This document shows positions 36,201 through 48,320 of a stretch of DNA of 64,000 bases, piece by piece. The notes under the pieces are model-generated. The model did no database searches. It was not told where the DNA came from and saw only the letters and a list, made by a program, of their open reading frames with translations. Every line of letters starts with the position of its first letter. Positions within the stretch are counted from its first letter, which is position 1. The position numbers and the translations under genes are program-made. The DNA comes from Laetiporus sulphureus 93-53. Lineage: Eukaryota; Basidiomycota; Agaricomycetes; Polyporales; Laetiporaceae. Where the stretch lies: NCBI RefSeq assembly GCF_001632365.1, contig NW_024468524.1:133814-197813 (forward strand). The letters run 5' to 3'.

Positions 36201-38036
36201 CCCGACGCCAATATAAAAGACCTCTCTTGCACTGCACCGCACACAGGGCGGCAGAGCGACCGAGACTGCACAGCATGTCGTGAACGGTTGAGTTGCGGTG
36301 CGGTGCGTTGCCATCTTGCGTCGATGCTGATACAGTGATACTTCCGAGCCCTGGACGGCGTGGAAGTTGAGGTACGGGCTCTCACCACTAGTTCGAGCGT
36401 TCGCCTTCTCGTGTTATGCATCATGGCCAGCCCAGTCGTCTGAGATACGGGCGAAATCAGACATCAGATATCAGACACTCCCAAGACGTCCCACCCCCTG
36501 GCTTCCGACTTCGTGATGGTCTCTAGTAGCGCTGTTGTACGTCGTCCTCGGAAGCACAAGAACCATCCTCCCAACAAGCTCATAAGTAGATCCCTATCTC
36601 CATAGACCTCGTACGACGCGCCACGAGACGGGTCTCTCACAGGAATGAAAAGAGGGGACGTGGCCATGTGGTGTTCTTCCTGCTCCGCTTCCCAGCCTCA
36701 GGGTTCAGGTTGCGACGTGGCCCGCCGGGATGGGGAGGGGGGAGGGTTCGAAGGCAGCTGAAACACGATTGCGAGGAAATGAGAAGCAGGGTAGCTTCTG
36801 GCGTTTTGCGTGGTGCAGGGAGTCTCATGGACGCTGATCAGAGCCAAGACGAAGGACGGTGGTGCAAGTGCACGTCGTGACAGCAACGCTTTGAGAAGAT
36901 TCACTCGTGTCTTGATGATTTCTTACGCATACATGCGATGTATCAAGCTCAGGCTCATATAGCATTGCAGTCTGGTCAATATCAGCGCGATATCAGTATC
37001 AACATCATCAACATCTGTGACACTTCAGTTTCGGGAAGAGCGGCTAATTCTGTCCAAGGCAAGGGGTCGAACTCGGGGTAGGCCGTCTTCTCTTCTCAGA
37101 GCTCTGATGCACAGCCGAGCAGACGTGCAAGTATTGAATCAAGAACAAGAGCCACGCATGCGAGGAACAAGGTATGGGAAAACCATCGGCGCTGTTTCAG
37201 TCCACTTTCTCATGTGGCCTCGAGACCGTGAGACCCGCCGAGAAAGGCAGCTTAGCTGCCCAAACAAGCAACTCTCCCCTGCCACTCCGGCCACTCATCT
37301 CACTGCGCGCGGGCAATGGTTCGAGTTTACATTTGATACATTGTCTGTGTGGCCAGCGGTACACACAAGAGCGAGTATCTGTATGTAGGTACAGGAGCGA
37401 TGCGCAGAGAGGGAGTGGTTAGCGCACAGTATGGTGCGCGTGCTACTTATAGGCGAGCAGTATCGATAGCGAGCCCAGGGAGTAAATTAAATAGGTGTTG
37501 GGAACGGCACAACGAATGGATAGCTAGATGACAGATAAGACGTGTGATGATGCATTACGAAGATCAAGAGAGCATGAGAGCTGTCGATGAGCAATGACGA
37601 TGAAACATGAAATGTGAAATGAAATGTGGGAAGCAACGAAGAGACTAGTGTGCATTAAAGAGTTCACCAAGTGTTCCCGAAATGGAAAAAATTCTGTTTG
37701 TGTAAAGCATAGGGTAGGTGCGAAGGCCAGCGATGGCGACATCGCCGCCGAGCGGATAAGTTCAAGAGGAATAGTGGTTACGTAGATCATGCAACAGCGC
37801 CCAGACGGAGACCCGGGACGACGATAGAAGGCGATGGCAGAACGATATGGACATGAACGGCAGGCCAGAATGCAACGTAACGGAAGTAGATTAGTGGCCG
37901 CCGTATCAAACTTGTAAGGTCGCATAGCGATGAGCGTTGACATTGAGCGCGCGCAGTGAGGGCGTCGTGTTTGAACGCAGTGGTTGCGTGTGCCCTCAAG
38001 CGGCAGCGAAAGACTGGCATAGCGCCCCGCGCACAG
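33215..38036. other. Gene-poor stretch
   Basis: About 4.8 kb with frames no longer than about 144 codons and no recognisable family, repeat or RNA gene. Some frames (33330-33746, 33836-34126) have ordinary composition but no motif. A T-arm-like GGTCGAATCCCC near 35430 was examined and lacks the rest of a tRNA. Confidence 0.5.
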
Positions 38037-39466
38037 CTATGAGGAGATCTCGACGAAGCTCCTCCAGCCTCTCGATGAGCGGTCGTCATCTCTCAGATCG
38101 ATGAAGTTCGCCAGCGGCTGCAAGAACGACTCCAGCGTGCCCCTCCGGCTCCTCTTCGGAAGCGTCGAGCTCGAACCCGTCACCGCGCCCGGCGAACGCG
38201 ACGTCCCGCTGAGCCACTTGCCAGACTCGTCCTTCATGTTATCGGGAATCAGCACTGCGGGGCGCTTTGAGGGCGATAGCGACAATGGGATGACGACGTC
38301 TTCCTCCTCCTGGAGCACCTCCAACAGTCGCGCTTGCACGTCGGCCTGATCGCGATCGTCCTCCTGCTCTGGCTCCTGTTCTGCCTCGGGCTCGCACTCG
38401 TCCTCGTCGTCGCTCATGCTCATGAAGTTCCGCGAAGGCGCCTTCGCCCGTGTCCGGCCCTCGAGCACCGCCAGCGCGGCGGAGCGATTGCGTAAACGCG
38501 TGTTGACGGAGGCTACAGAGCGGAAGGATGGTGATGCCCTGAGCCCGATGGCCGCAGGGGCAGACGCGATTGAGGGTGCGGGTGATGACTCTGGTGAATA
38601 TGCGAGGGGCAAACTCGCGGGTGCGGTTGGTGAGGAGGGCGAGAAGAAGGAGTAGGAATGATCAGGCTGGAAATTTGGCGGCATGGAGAGCGGCATGTGG
38701 AGGAGCGACGGTGCCGAGTGCGAAGCGTGGTGCGACAGAGAGATGGGGCTCGTCGTTGATGATGGGGAGGCAGAGAGGACAGTAGAGAGCGTTAGAGTGG
38801 AATTGGATGTACGCCGCCGTCGTGAGGTGGGCACTGTTGGAGGGTCAGGCAAGCGAACGGATGGAGCAGGCTTTGGAGAAGGGAGACGGAGAGTCTCGCG
38901 AGAGGATCGGCGGAGTTTAGAGGGTGCAGGGCTCGGAGGGCTCGCGAGGCCGAAGTGAGAGTATGTGAAGTCCTCTCCTCTGCATGAATGGGTTCTGTCA
39001 GGATGGGTCACATAGAACACATAGTCACAACGTACATTGTCTTCAAGGCTCCCGTCGGCGAGTTGGGCTCAGAATGCCCAAGGTACGTCGTAGCCCGCGT
39101 CGTGACGGTGTCCTTCCGACGCAGGCTCATCGAGCGCATGGACTGGCACTCGGCGAGATCCAGGGACAGGAACGAGCGGCCCCCGTCCGTCTGGCGCCGG
39201 TGCGGCATGAGAGTGAGGAACATGGCATTGTCCGCGGCAAGGTCGATGTCGGAGCGCACGACCGCGTAGAAGCTGGTGATTGCGGTGTCCACGGCGAGAG
39301 GCAGGCTGTCGTGGTGCTCCCGCTTGAAATGGCGGCGGCGCCAGGACAGGCGAGAGGAGGAGGGAGACGCGGGGGCACGGTCCGAGTCGTGCTCGGGGGT
39401 GGTGCGGCCGGAGAGGAGGCCGGACGTAAAGAGGGGCGAGTACTGTGCAAAGGCGGAAGTGTCCAT
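38037..39466 (-). CDS. Ser/Pro-rich protein of unknown function
   Basis: Two exons (39036-39466, 38037-38979) join in phase across a 56-bp GT-AG intron to about 457 residues. I do not recognise the family. The N-terminal 140 residues look folded and include HDSLPLAVDTAITSFYAVVR and DIDLAADNAMFLTLMPHRRQ, followed by RSFLSLDLAECQSM. The rest is mostly disordered: Ser/Pro-rich with many SP/TP sites, then an acidic Glu/Asp/Gln block (DDEDECEPEAEQEPEQEDD), then a short basic KRSRRGTLESFLQPLANF segment near the C-terminus. The consistent frame over two exons, the biased composition and the ordinary splice signals argue that it is real. A regulatory, phosphorylated protein is a guess only. Confidence 0.6.
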
Positions 39467-42400
39467 GCCTGCAGTCGCAATCGTCGTCGTCGGGGAGGGA
39501 AGGAGGAAGGAGATACGGGGAACTTGAGGCGGGGAGGTGAGGCTATTATACAAGTCGCATATCTTGTTATACGACGGCCCTGAATTTTTCCACGTCTGAC
39601 CGCGCCACTGCCTAGTGATCTCCCTCCCCCGCCGGGCCCGCTTCCTTGGCGCGGCGCCCATCTTCCCGTCACGCCCCCGTCACGCCATGTTCCATATCCG
39701 GCGGACACCTTCCCCGTTGCACAGACGACGACGTGTCTTGTCTCCGCACGAATCCTTCTCAACATCCTGATCTTCATCGTCGCCAGCTTCTCGTGTTTAT
39801 GAGCCTTCAAAGCTTTATGAATCGCATTAACGCCCTTGTTTGTTGCTTCTCTTTCCAATAGGAGGAACCCGGCCGACCGCGCTGGACTAAAGTGCAAAAC
39901 GCCACTGATGACTCGGCGCCACAGGGCCGATTTTGATGGTCCATTTGTCGACGGCTCGCATCTTCTAAACCATCCCGACGCGGCGCCGGTGCGACTGCCA
40001 CACCGAGAATCACGACGTGTAGAATGTTTGCACGGCTCCGCCTCTTGTCCGCACCAGCATAGGCGATAAGGGCCCAAGTGCAGCCGGCTGCAGTGCTCGT
40101 CACGGGGATACGCCTCTTCGCGCATCGAGAACAATAGACTTTTCGCACTCCCAGGCCGACATCGGCCCAGTGGCGGCGCCACCGCATCGTCTGACCGTCA
40201 GCAGACACCGAGCTGGCCTACTGTTAGGATGGGAAGGCGCATACGCATATCCTTGCTGACGTCCCGCCGAAGCGCCTGCGTGTGTCACCCTCGGCCACAG
40301 GTGAAACGTTAATAACGACCTCTATAGTCTAGTAAGCCACCGGCTTCTTCGTGACCTCACGGAGCAAATGCACCCAAAGCCCCGCCGGGAGGAGTCGCGA
40401 TGCGGTCCTCGTCTTGCGAAATGTGGGCATCATGCGCGTCCGGGACTCTGGGTGCCGTCAGTGTAGTGCTGTGGTGCGTCCATCTTCGTAACATGATGCC
40501 CACGTCTTTGTGCGGTTCAGGACGTGATCCGACGCAAATTCTCAGCAAATGTTGTTAACAAAGATCAACAGATTCTACGCAAATCATCCATATATTAGAT
40601 CTGTGAGGTTCTCAGCCATCTGACTGTGGGCGCAGCATACATGCTTGTCTCATTAGAAATGACAGCCTCGTTCATTGATGAAACGTGCATGGAACCCCCT
40701 TTAAGCCTGTGGTCTACTGAGCTGGCGTCGTCATTATGCCGTTAGCCACTGTGCACTTACCCTCCGAAGGGTAGCCATCAAATTGCACCTAATACATGCT
40801 ATAACTTCATGGGCATTCAATATATCAATCGTAGAATACGGGATCTTCGCGCCAATGATCAGCGCAGCGCATTTTGATTCCGCCATCACCTTCCCGATCC
40901 GTCCGCTTTCCTGTCCAAAAAGGCAACTCATACGCGCATCGGTGATCCCGTAGCGCGTGACTGCGTGACCCGCCGGCACAGCCCCAGCGCCTATCAATCT
41001 GACGGCCGAGGAGGATGAAACCTTCGCTAAATTGCCAAAAAAATTGCGAACGGAGAATTTCTGCGATAGGATGACGGCAACGATTACGAGCAATTCTCAA
41101 ACGTTGCCAGCCCTCGCTTAGCCTCGGTGGCAGCCTTGGGGATTTCATTTGGTTGCCATCGGTGGGACACTTGGTCCGAGCATGGCGGAGAGCGCGGTTC
41201 CAGGCTCTGCGTGGCGTACATATGGACCTATTCGACAGGAGGCCTCCTGTCGTGCGCACCAGCACAAGTGTCAGTAGAATTTCGCCGCGCCAGGGACCGT
41301 GCCGCCTCGTCAGGAACTCCTGCGCCACATGTCAGCCTCGCGGCCACGTATTCCGAAATATGCAGATTTTTAGTGCTAGAGGAAAAAAGTTACAAGTCCT
41401 TGACCAGGAGGTATTCCGGAGATGCACTTCGACCGCACTTGCATGCGAAGTGTTGGCCTTGGAAACGAATTTGTAGATGGGCTTCGCGCTGGGAAGCGTG
41501 AAGCAGTGGAGTCCGCCACATAGACGTCGCTCGCCGTTCGGCTCCAAGGCCGCCACCGCACGCCGTGTCTGTCGCAGACCTCTCTGACGCGATCCTCGGA
41601 CACGAGGCGCGGAGGCCTGGCGCCGGTGGAAAGACCGCCTGTATGTCGGACGCATCCTGATGCGCTGACAGACTGGCGGGCTCGAGTGCGAGATCCGGAG
41701 GGCCTCGTTGGCCGCCTGTTCATTCCGTTGTGGGGTCTTGAGGGCCACGCTTCTGCCACGAGGACCGTGCGTGCGCCGCCCTGTTCACTCCGGACCATTG
41801 GATTGATTGATCATTGATGGATTTGAAGGTTTGCGCCGGAGTCGAGAGAGGCATTATCCTCCGGCGAGCGAGAGGCTCAGAGTCTTTTATTCACCCCTCC
41901 GGTTGAAGAAGTCTCCTGGCTGTCAATTCTCTGAAACCACTCCGCCGCCGCCGCCGCCTAGATATGTCTGTCTCAGCATCATGCCAGTGAGCGTTTCAGC
42001 GGAGGAGTGATGATGACAACTTCGTTGGGGGTAAACGCACCATACAGTGAGTGTATGTCGACGATGACGGTCCAGCAAGGCCTAAAGATTTACTCAGGCT
42101 GTATTGGGCTGCATTGCTCCGCTATGAGACCGCATAACGCATTCACTCTCACAGGTGAAGCTGTTTTCCTTCAACTCGCATTCCTAGCGGCTGCATCATC
42201 ACCGCATGTGAGTCTATCGCTCGAGAAAAGCTAGTAAGCTCATGGTCGAAGGAGTCCGCTAGCAGGAAGTAGCCGAATTCTGTCCGTCCGCAGCAAGAGA
42301 AGCGGTAGGCTAGGCCTTAGAACCAGTTAGTGTTGTGAAAGTCACCTCCATGGCATGAAAGACATACCAAACTGTTTATGCCACGGAAAATCATCCAACC

Positions 42401-44500
42401 ATATCCTCTTCACGTCTTCTCATCACTTCTCCAGGGTCGACGCATGGGAGCGCTTTAAAACGTGGTCAATCTCCAGAATCTCTCCAGCGAATAAATATTC
42501 TCCCATTACCTCCAAGAGATCGCAGTTTAGCCGTCCAATACGTTCTCTTGGCCTCGCAGATCCCCGCAGGGTCCGTATCTCCAAGCTTGCTCACGCTAAA
42601 ACCCACCTCGCTCCCCGTATGCCCAAATCAACAGATGCACGCAGGCGCTTCTTGCTTCTCCCGCCGGCTCGAGTACAAGAGATTCCCATCCGAGCCGGAT
42701 CTTGCACACTCGTTAATTGCAGAAGCCTCGCGCGGGAGAAAAGACCAGTCAGCGACGCGCTGAAAGGAGCTCTTTCCGGATCGACGGTGGACAAGTATAA
42801 GTCTCGACGCGCGCGAGTTCTCTTCTCCCGTTGGCGGTCCTGGATAATGTTGTCTCAAGCATTTCGAGCAGCCAGTGGCGGCCTTCGCTAAGTCTTCGGA
42901 TTGCCCGCGCGCTTTCTGCGGTTCAAACACAGCGCTCATCGCTCATTGCCTCCCCACGCGGCCGCCTCGCCGGCGCTGAGAATATCATAGGTGAGATCTT
43001 TCTCCGAGTAATTGGGTTTAGTGGGATGGTCATCAAACGCTCATCAAGCTCATTCAATGTAAATATCCGCTCTATAGCTGCGCTCTTAGTTCAATGAATG
43101 GCAATCAAGTCATATGAGCGGCTATCCAACCCCATAAGATGAACATCAAGCAGCGTGGGTTCATAATTGCCTACCTCCAATCTGTGGACTTTGATATCGT
43201 CATGAACGAGTCACTTTTTGCCGCCACGGTGCTGCTTCTTTCGCCTTGCGGTGTCAGCAATGTGGTCGATTGAGGCTTCTCCTCGACATTTCTGCTATTT
43301 GTCCAGGCTCTACGGCGGTGGCCGACAAGTTTGATGTTTTGGGTCTCGTTCCGTCTCTCTCACACTATCCACGAGCATGCTTGCCGCTTCGTCAAAGTCT
43401 GTTGCATTGTACCACCTCGTGTACCAGCTGTGAGTGGATTTTCTCGGCAAGGATGCTTCTACCGCCAACTTGGAGATGGTGATGAGTCGGAAAAATGCTA
43501 CATGCTCTCTGTGTATCCCGCGCTTCAGCGGAAAAGATGCGTTTCTTCTTTGCGACCCTTACGATGGGTGAACCTTTGTATTGCTAATGCTCACCGATAC
43601 ACGAAACTGAATCGCAATGAGAATATTTTTCTCCCAAATACTAGCTAGTAAACAACCGCCCTCATAAACCGAGACTTGTCGAGCAGATCTATCAATACAC
43701 TCGCATGTTTACCGATGGCTCACAGAAGATCCCCGCAGTAAGTTGTACACGGTCAGTATGGCCACTTCCGGATTCCCGCGGACGTTTCTGGGGTGCTGAT
43801 GCTCCCCTTGCCCCTTGCGTTCATTACGAGAACGCTCGCGCGCAGCTGACCGTCCGCGCACACCGACGAGTCGGATACTACTTCGTCGTGTTTAGAGACT
43901 ATACATAGTGTATTATGGAGTGCGAAGTCGGCATTAATGTGCCTGGCCCGCCGGCCGACGATTATCTCTTTAGTGATCTAAAGTAGGGCGTCCTTCTGTA
44001 CGCCCTTTTTTATGGTCGTGAGAGCCTGGGGGATCGCTCTAAGTGCCATGTTCTCGTGCCTGACTTCTTTGTTCCTGCTTGCTCCGTCATCGCTGACCCC
44101 GTCGAGGGCACGTACTAGACAGACACGCTGTCCAAGGGGACACAGTCAAATTTGGTTCCCCGACAGCAAGTCTGACATCAGCACAGCTTCTCGTCGCAAC
44201 CGCGGCCGCCGCTCCGTGGCTGCATCAAGTCGCTCTCGCCCTGGCCACAAGGACCCATGGTCCTCTATGCGTTTCGTGGCGGACACGCCCATGCTGACTT
44301 GTCGTCGCGAAGTGCCGTTGCAAAGTGACATTTCCTGCTTCCCACTTCAATGCTTCAGATGGCACGTTCTGATCTCTCACCGAGGAGATCCGCTGCGAGA
44401 ACATCACCAGTAATGAATCTTCACAGCCGAACGCGTGAAGGAGTGGAGATTATTACACGCGGGCTTCGCAAGCCACGCGTTGTAAATTAAAATTATAATA
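39467..44500. other. Gene-poor stretch
   Basis: About 5 kb. The GC-rich part near 39500-40300 makes long overlapping frames on both strands (up to 351 codons), but these are not supported by motifs. Elsewhere frames are short; 42355-42891 (178 codons) was judged chance. A short CCG run lies at about 41943-41957. Confidence 0.5.
43985..44011 (+). other. Hairpin followed by T run
   Basis: GGGCGT and ACGCCC form a perfect stem around an 8-base loop and are followed directly by T6-A. It resembles an intrinsic terminator or the end of a Pol III transcript. No gene or A/B box was found upstream, so it may be chance. Confidence 0.25.
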
Positions 44501-46104
44501 TTACTCCCGGAGTGAACGAGGCAGGCCGCCAAGGGTGAGCTCCCGGAAAGACTCCCATACTTGTGGGCCATAAGAATAGTACCACAGGCCAAAGCACGCA
44601 CCGCCTAGATGTGCATAATGGTCGAAGAGCCTAGACGACAGACAAATATAAGTCAAGACGGAGGCCGCTCGCCAGGAACTACTCACTTCCAGCCACGCAG
44701 CACACCGAGCACATCGAGCGCCATAAGGCCGAAAACACCATATTGTATGGGAATGTCGGGTGTTGGCGGGAATATCAGCTTAACGTGCGACTCGGGAAAT
44801 GCCATGGCCGTCAAGGTGACCGCAGCATAGATCGCCCCGGAGGAACCGAGCGATGGCTTGATCACTGAGGAGATGTTTTCCACGCTGGCCATTGCAGCCG
44901 AATGAGAGGTGGTCGACACGGACTTTGATGCGGGACTTGACGACTTTGCGGCGCGTGTGAGACTCATGAGTAGACGTGGGTAAGTGAAACGGGCAGCAAC
45001 GAAATGGGACACCAAGGAGGAGAAGAGTCCCGCTGTGCAGACACGGTCAGGTCGTTGTGCATCACTGAAATAAATGCTGCGCACCGGAAACAAAGAATGC
45101 GAGGAAGTGCCACTGGCCCGTGGACTCACGCAGATCGTTAGCATCTTCCTGCCTTTGAGATAGATAGTATGCGGCGGAAGAACCTGAGGATACCAGTCTG
45201 AATCATAGACAATGTGATGCATTGGCGAGCTTACCGAAACCAGTCATTGCTATGGTATTGAAGAGAAGATGGAAGATGCTGTGATGGCTACGGACATCGA
45301 GATATCAGTTCAAGTGCTTTAAAAGTGGGTACATAGACAATATGTCCACCTGAATGTGCTTGTCAACATCGTGTAGGATAGGCCAGACAGCGGGCTATGT
45401 GTAAAACTCCTCATCATGAATTTCTGCAGCTGAGGGATTTGCCAGGCCACCCAGACAGCTCCGTTGATCGCTGCGATATTGTAACACATACGCTTCCCCT
45501 CCGATACATCCAAGTATGCTTGGGCTACTTGAGCGTAGGTATAAGTGACGGTATTTCTGATGGATTCTGACCATCCTGATAAAGAGTCCTGCAATCTTCT
45601 CACTCCGGATTGTAACGTCTAATATTCTAGGTGAGCTACTCATTGAGGTGCTGAATATCAACTTTACTTTGCCAAGTTCCATGTGTCTCGCCCTCATCAT
45701 CTCTCCATTTGTAGGAGATCGGAAGCTCCATACGACACTTGAGTCAGAGAAGCGCTTCGTCCAGTAGTATGTATCATTGTTCGTCTCTCTAGCGGCCACT
45801 CCAAACACAAACAGCGATCCAAAGGTGAAGAACTGTTGGCTCCAATCAGCAGATAGCTAATGGTGAGAGAAGTCAGACTCACCAGGATCTGGTTTCTTGC
45901 AGATGGAGGATTGACTTGCTCGCTGAAGAACTTTGTCTCCGCGGTCTGAGTGACATGCTCTGGTGAAGGTCGTTTCGTATGCCCAATACGGGGGCTTTGT
46001 CTCGCTGGTGATCGAAGTAGCCTAGGATTTGGCGTGAACGAGAAGGAGCGACTCTGCTGGGCCACCTTAGATAGATGCCGATGGGAGCGAAGTAGCCACA
46101 GCAT
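44501..46104 (-). CDS. PCP1: Rhomboid serine protease, mitochondrial PCP1/PARL-like (copy 2)
   Basis: Multi-exon gene, about 420 residues, with the same exon pattern as copy 1 (2181-3841). The N-terminus (MLWLLRSHRHLSKVAQQSRS) is a typical presequence. The core keeps all rhomboid residues: SHHSIFHLLFN with the HxxxN oxyanion pair (45257-45271), GSSGAIYA with the catalytic Ser (about 44835-44850), and DHYAHLGG with the catalytic His in the last exon. Flanking conserved segments include HSPLSGLSYTMLTSTFSHHS and FTYPRLLMSL. Family role: processing of Mgm1/OPA1-type and Ccp1-type substrates in the inner mitochondrial membrane. Because it keeps the canonical residues it is the better candidate for the PCP1 orthologue, with copy 1 the diverged duplicate (inference). 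It is divergent from the methyltransferase gene. Confidence 0.87.
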
Positions 46105-46520
46105 AGGACCCTCACAGCGATGAAGACGAAATGAAACAGGATTCGATGGGATCGCCAAGCTCGGAACTTCTGAAGTTACTTGAAAGTAGGTCAGCCGCTG
46201 CGGCTCGCGAGGGTTCTTGGTTGTTTCAAAAGAGAGAGTTCAGAAATTTGCGCTTGAAATTGGAAGATGTAGTCTTGCAAAGAATACCATTGCAGACGCA
46301 TGCGACGATAGCTAGCAAAGTGAGGTCGAGCTTAAAAGGCGGCTGGGACACGACAGTCTTCGGCTTGTCTTCGGCTGCGACGCGGTCAAAAGATGGCTCA
46401 CGTGACCATATGTCCACTTATCAAAAAGCTTAGCGCTTAGCACTCAAGTACTCACTGGTCTGGTATGCTCTGGTATCGTACTTGCTGGCACGGGGTGAAC
46501 CTGGGAAGAAGAAAGACTTT
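46105..46520. promoter_or_regulatory. Divergent interval, rhomboid copy 2 / methyltransferase
   Basis: 416 bp between the two start codons. A 100-codon plus-strand frame (46131-46433) lies inside but cannot be joined in frame to the methyltransferase and has no motif. No clear TATA element was seen. Confidence 0.35.
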
Positions 46521-47922
46521 ATGTTCTACTATATATCCTTCCTCCGACCACCACCTTTGCAAGTCTCTCCTTCAGGGTCGATATCCATAACACCACAAAT
46601 CGCAAATGATTTGCGCACCGAACGCTTCGCGGAGTCACAAGAAATCTTTTATTCATGGTCGTACAAACAGCCCGGGGAAAAGACTGACTCCCTACCAATC
46701 ATAACCAAACCACAGAAGCTAACAATCTGGCGCGAAAGCAACGCATACAAAGAGATACCCGTGCCACTGCCTCCTGGAGTTAGAGAGGGACGGCTGTGCA
46801 GACTCATTCTTACTGCTCATGCACGAGGAGATCCGCATGTTGTCGATTTGGCATCATTAAGTCTCGGAGAACGACCCTTTCCTGTCTTGTCCATGCCTAT
46901 ACACTTCAGCTCGCGCTCTTACAAGGGCAAACCAGGTGCCGGCAGTACCGGAAAACAAGAACAAATCGAGCGTTTGTATAGGATACCCTTGGGCGGTGGC
47001 GATGGACAGGCTTTTATTACCGTTACAGAACAGACGTCCTTTGACCTGGATAAGGTATGCCGAGAGAGCGCTCCTTCTGTCACGAGATTATGTGACAGTG
47101 TTAAAGGTTGTCTAGAAAATATGGGACAGCGGTATCGGCTTGAGTTCATGGATTGTCGACTTACACAGTGAAGGATCTGCGCTAAAATCCTCATTTGAAC
47201 GCGTAGCGCTGCTCAAAGGTCTTCTCTTTTCCTCTGCTGCAGGAAACATCATTGAATTGGGTAATGGGAATACTTCTCGACCTCAGCTCATTGTCAATGA
47301 TGCTTGAATGCAGGTGCAGGGACTGGGATTGTTTCGTTGACTTTGGGCACATTGCGCTCTGTTGTGCCGCTGCCGACTCAAGGATGCGTCATCACAACTG
47401 ATCTTCGTGAGCTGCAATTACCTTGTACGGAATAAGCGTTCATATTCACCTGTGCATAGCTTCGGCAATGCCCCTGCTGGAGCATAACATCCGGGCGAAC
47501 GAAAGCCTTTTCAATTCACCTTTCACTCGACCTCAAGCAGTAGTGCTCGATTGGGACATTGAAGATGCACCAGAGGAGATATCTTGCATAGACAGCGGGT
47601 TCGATGTCATTGTGTAGGTTTGGCAAACCAGCGCGTATGGCGTGGTAGACTTACAGATTTACTCCGCAGGATGGCAGATGTCACCTATAATACGGCCTCA
47701 TTTCCTTCCCTGATCCGCACTCTCGTCAGTCTCGGCAGTTTACCAAGATCTTCCAGTGCTGCCACACAGCGTCCCATGATACTCTTGGGATACAAGGAAC
47801 GCGATCCTGCTGAACGAACGCTGTGGGATATGGCTCGAGATGTGGGCATAACGTTTGAGAAGGTAGGAGAAAAGCCTGGTGCTGGAGGAGAGCCTATCGA
47901 AATATGGGTCGGATCGTGGTGA
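46521..47922 (+). CDS. METTL21-like (Methyltransferase_16) protein lysine methyltransferase
   Basis: Five exons (46521-47054, 47116-47260, 47314-47406, 47460-47613, 47670-47922) give about 392 residues. The C-terminal half is a seven-beta-strand methyltransferase. It has KIWDSGIGLSSWI (the W-D-G segment before the fold), motif I ELGAGTGIVSL, ITTDLPSAMPLLEHNI (post I, SAM-binding Asp), and ADVTYNT, the [DE]xxY-type motif typical of METTL21/FAM86 lysine methyltransferases. Those enzymes modify non-histone proteins such as translation factors and chaperones. The N-terminal 170 residues are a fungal extension I cannot assign. The start at 46521 gives a frame without an upstream exon; an in-frame ATG at 46482 is possible. 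Substrate unknown. Confidence 0.8.
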
Positions 47923-48320
47923 CGATTCAGAATAGTGTTGAATGATTCTAAAGCAACTCTGTTCTGATGCGCTTTTTGAGTCGGGCATTGCTGCTTCCGT
48001 GGTAGGCTGAAGGAGTGTCCAACTCGACTTTCTAATACATCAGATGCGTGTTAAATTCCGCTTCTATCGGGAGAGAAGCGAACATCATTGCGGCGAATCT
48101 GTTCCTCATCGGCAATCCATCAAGGATACGTCGCGAACGCTTTGTGCGAAGATGTTGATGGTACCCGAATGATATGCGCACGATTGGTTGCCATCTCGGA
48201 CTGAGAGATGTGTGATGGGCGCTTATGTAAGGTCATTTACCACGTACCACAAGTGTCCAGTACTTGGTCTCATTGCTCTCGGACTCGTGTCTGTCGGTAC
48301 ACTCGCTCTTCACAGCGACC
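47923..48320. promoter_or_regulatory. Interval upstream of the F-BAR/RhoGAP gene
   Basis: 398 bp between same-direction genes. It should hold the 3' end of the methyltransferase and the promoter of the next gene. No specific site was recognised. Confidence 0.35.

Noticed and set aside
39127..40182. 351-codon minus-strand frame
   Set aside because: It overlaps the first exon of the 38037-39466 gene in another frame, is Arg/Gly-rich as expected of antisense or out-of-frame GC-rich DNA, and has no motif.
42355..42891. 178-codon plus-strand frame
   Set aside because: No motif, basic low-information composition and an overlapping minus-strand frame of similar quality.
46131..46433. 100-codon plus-strand frame before the methyltransferase
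   Set aside because: No donor joins it in phase to the methyltransferase; it lies in the divergent promoter interval.
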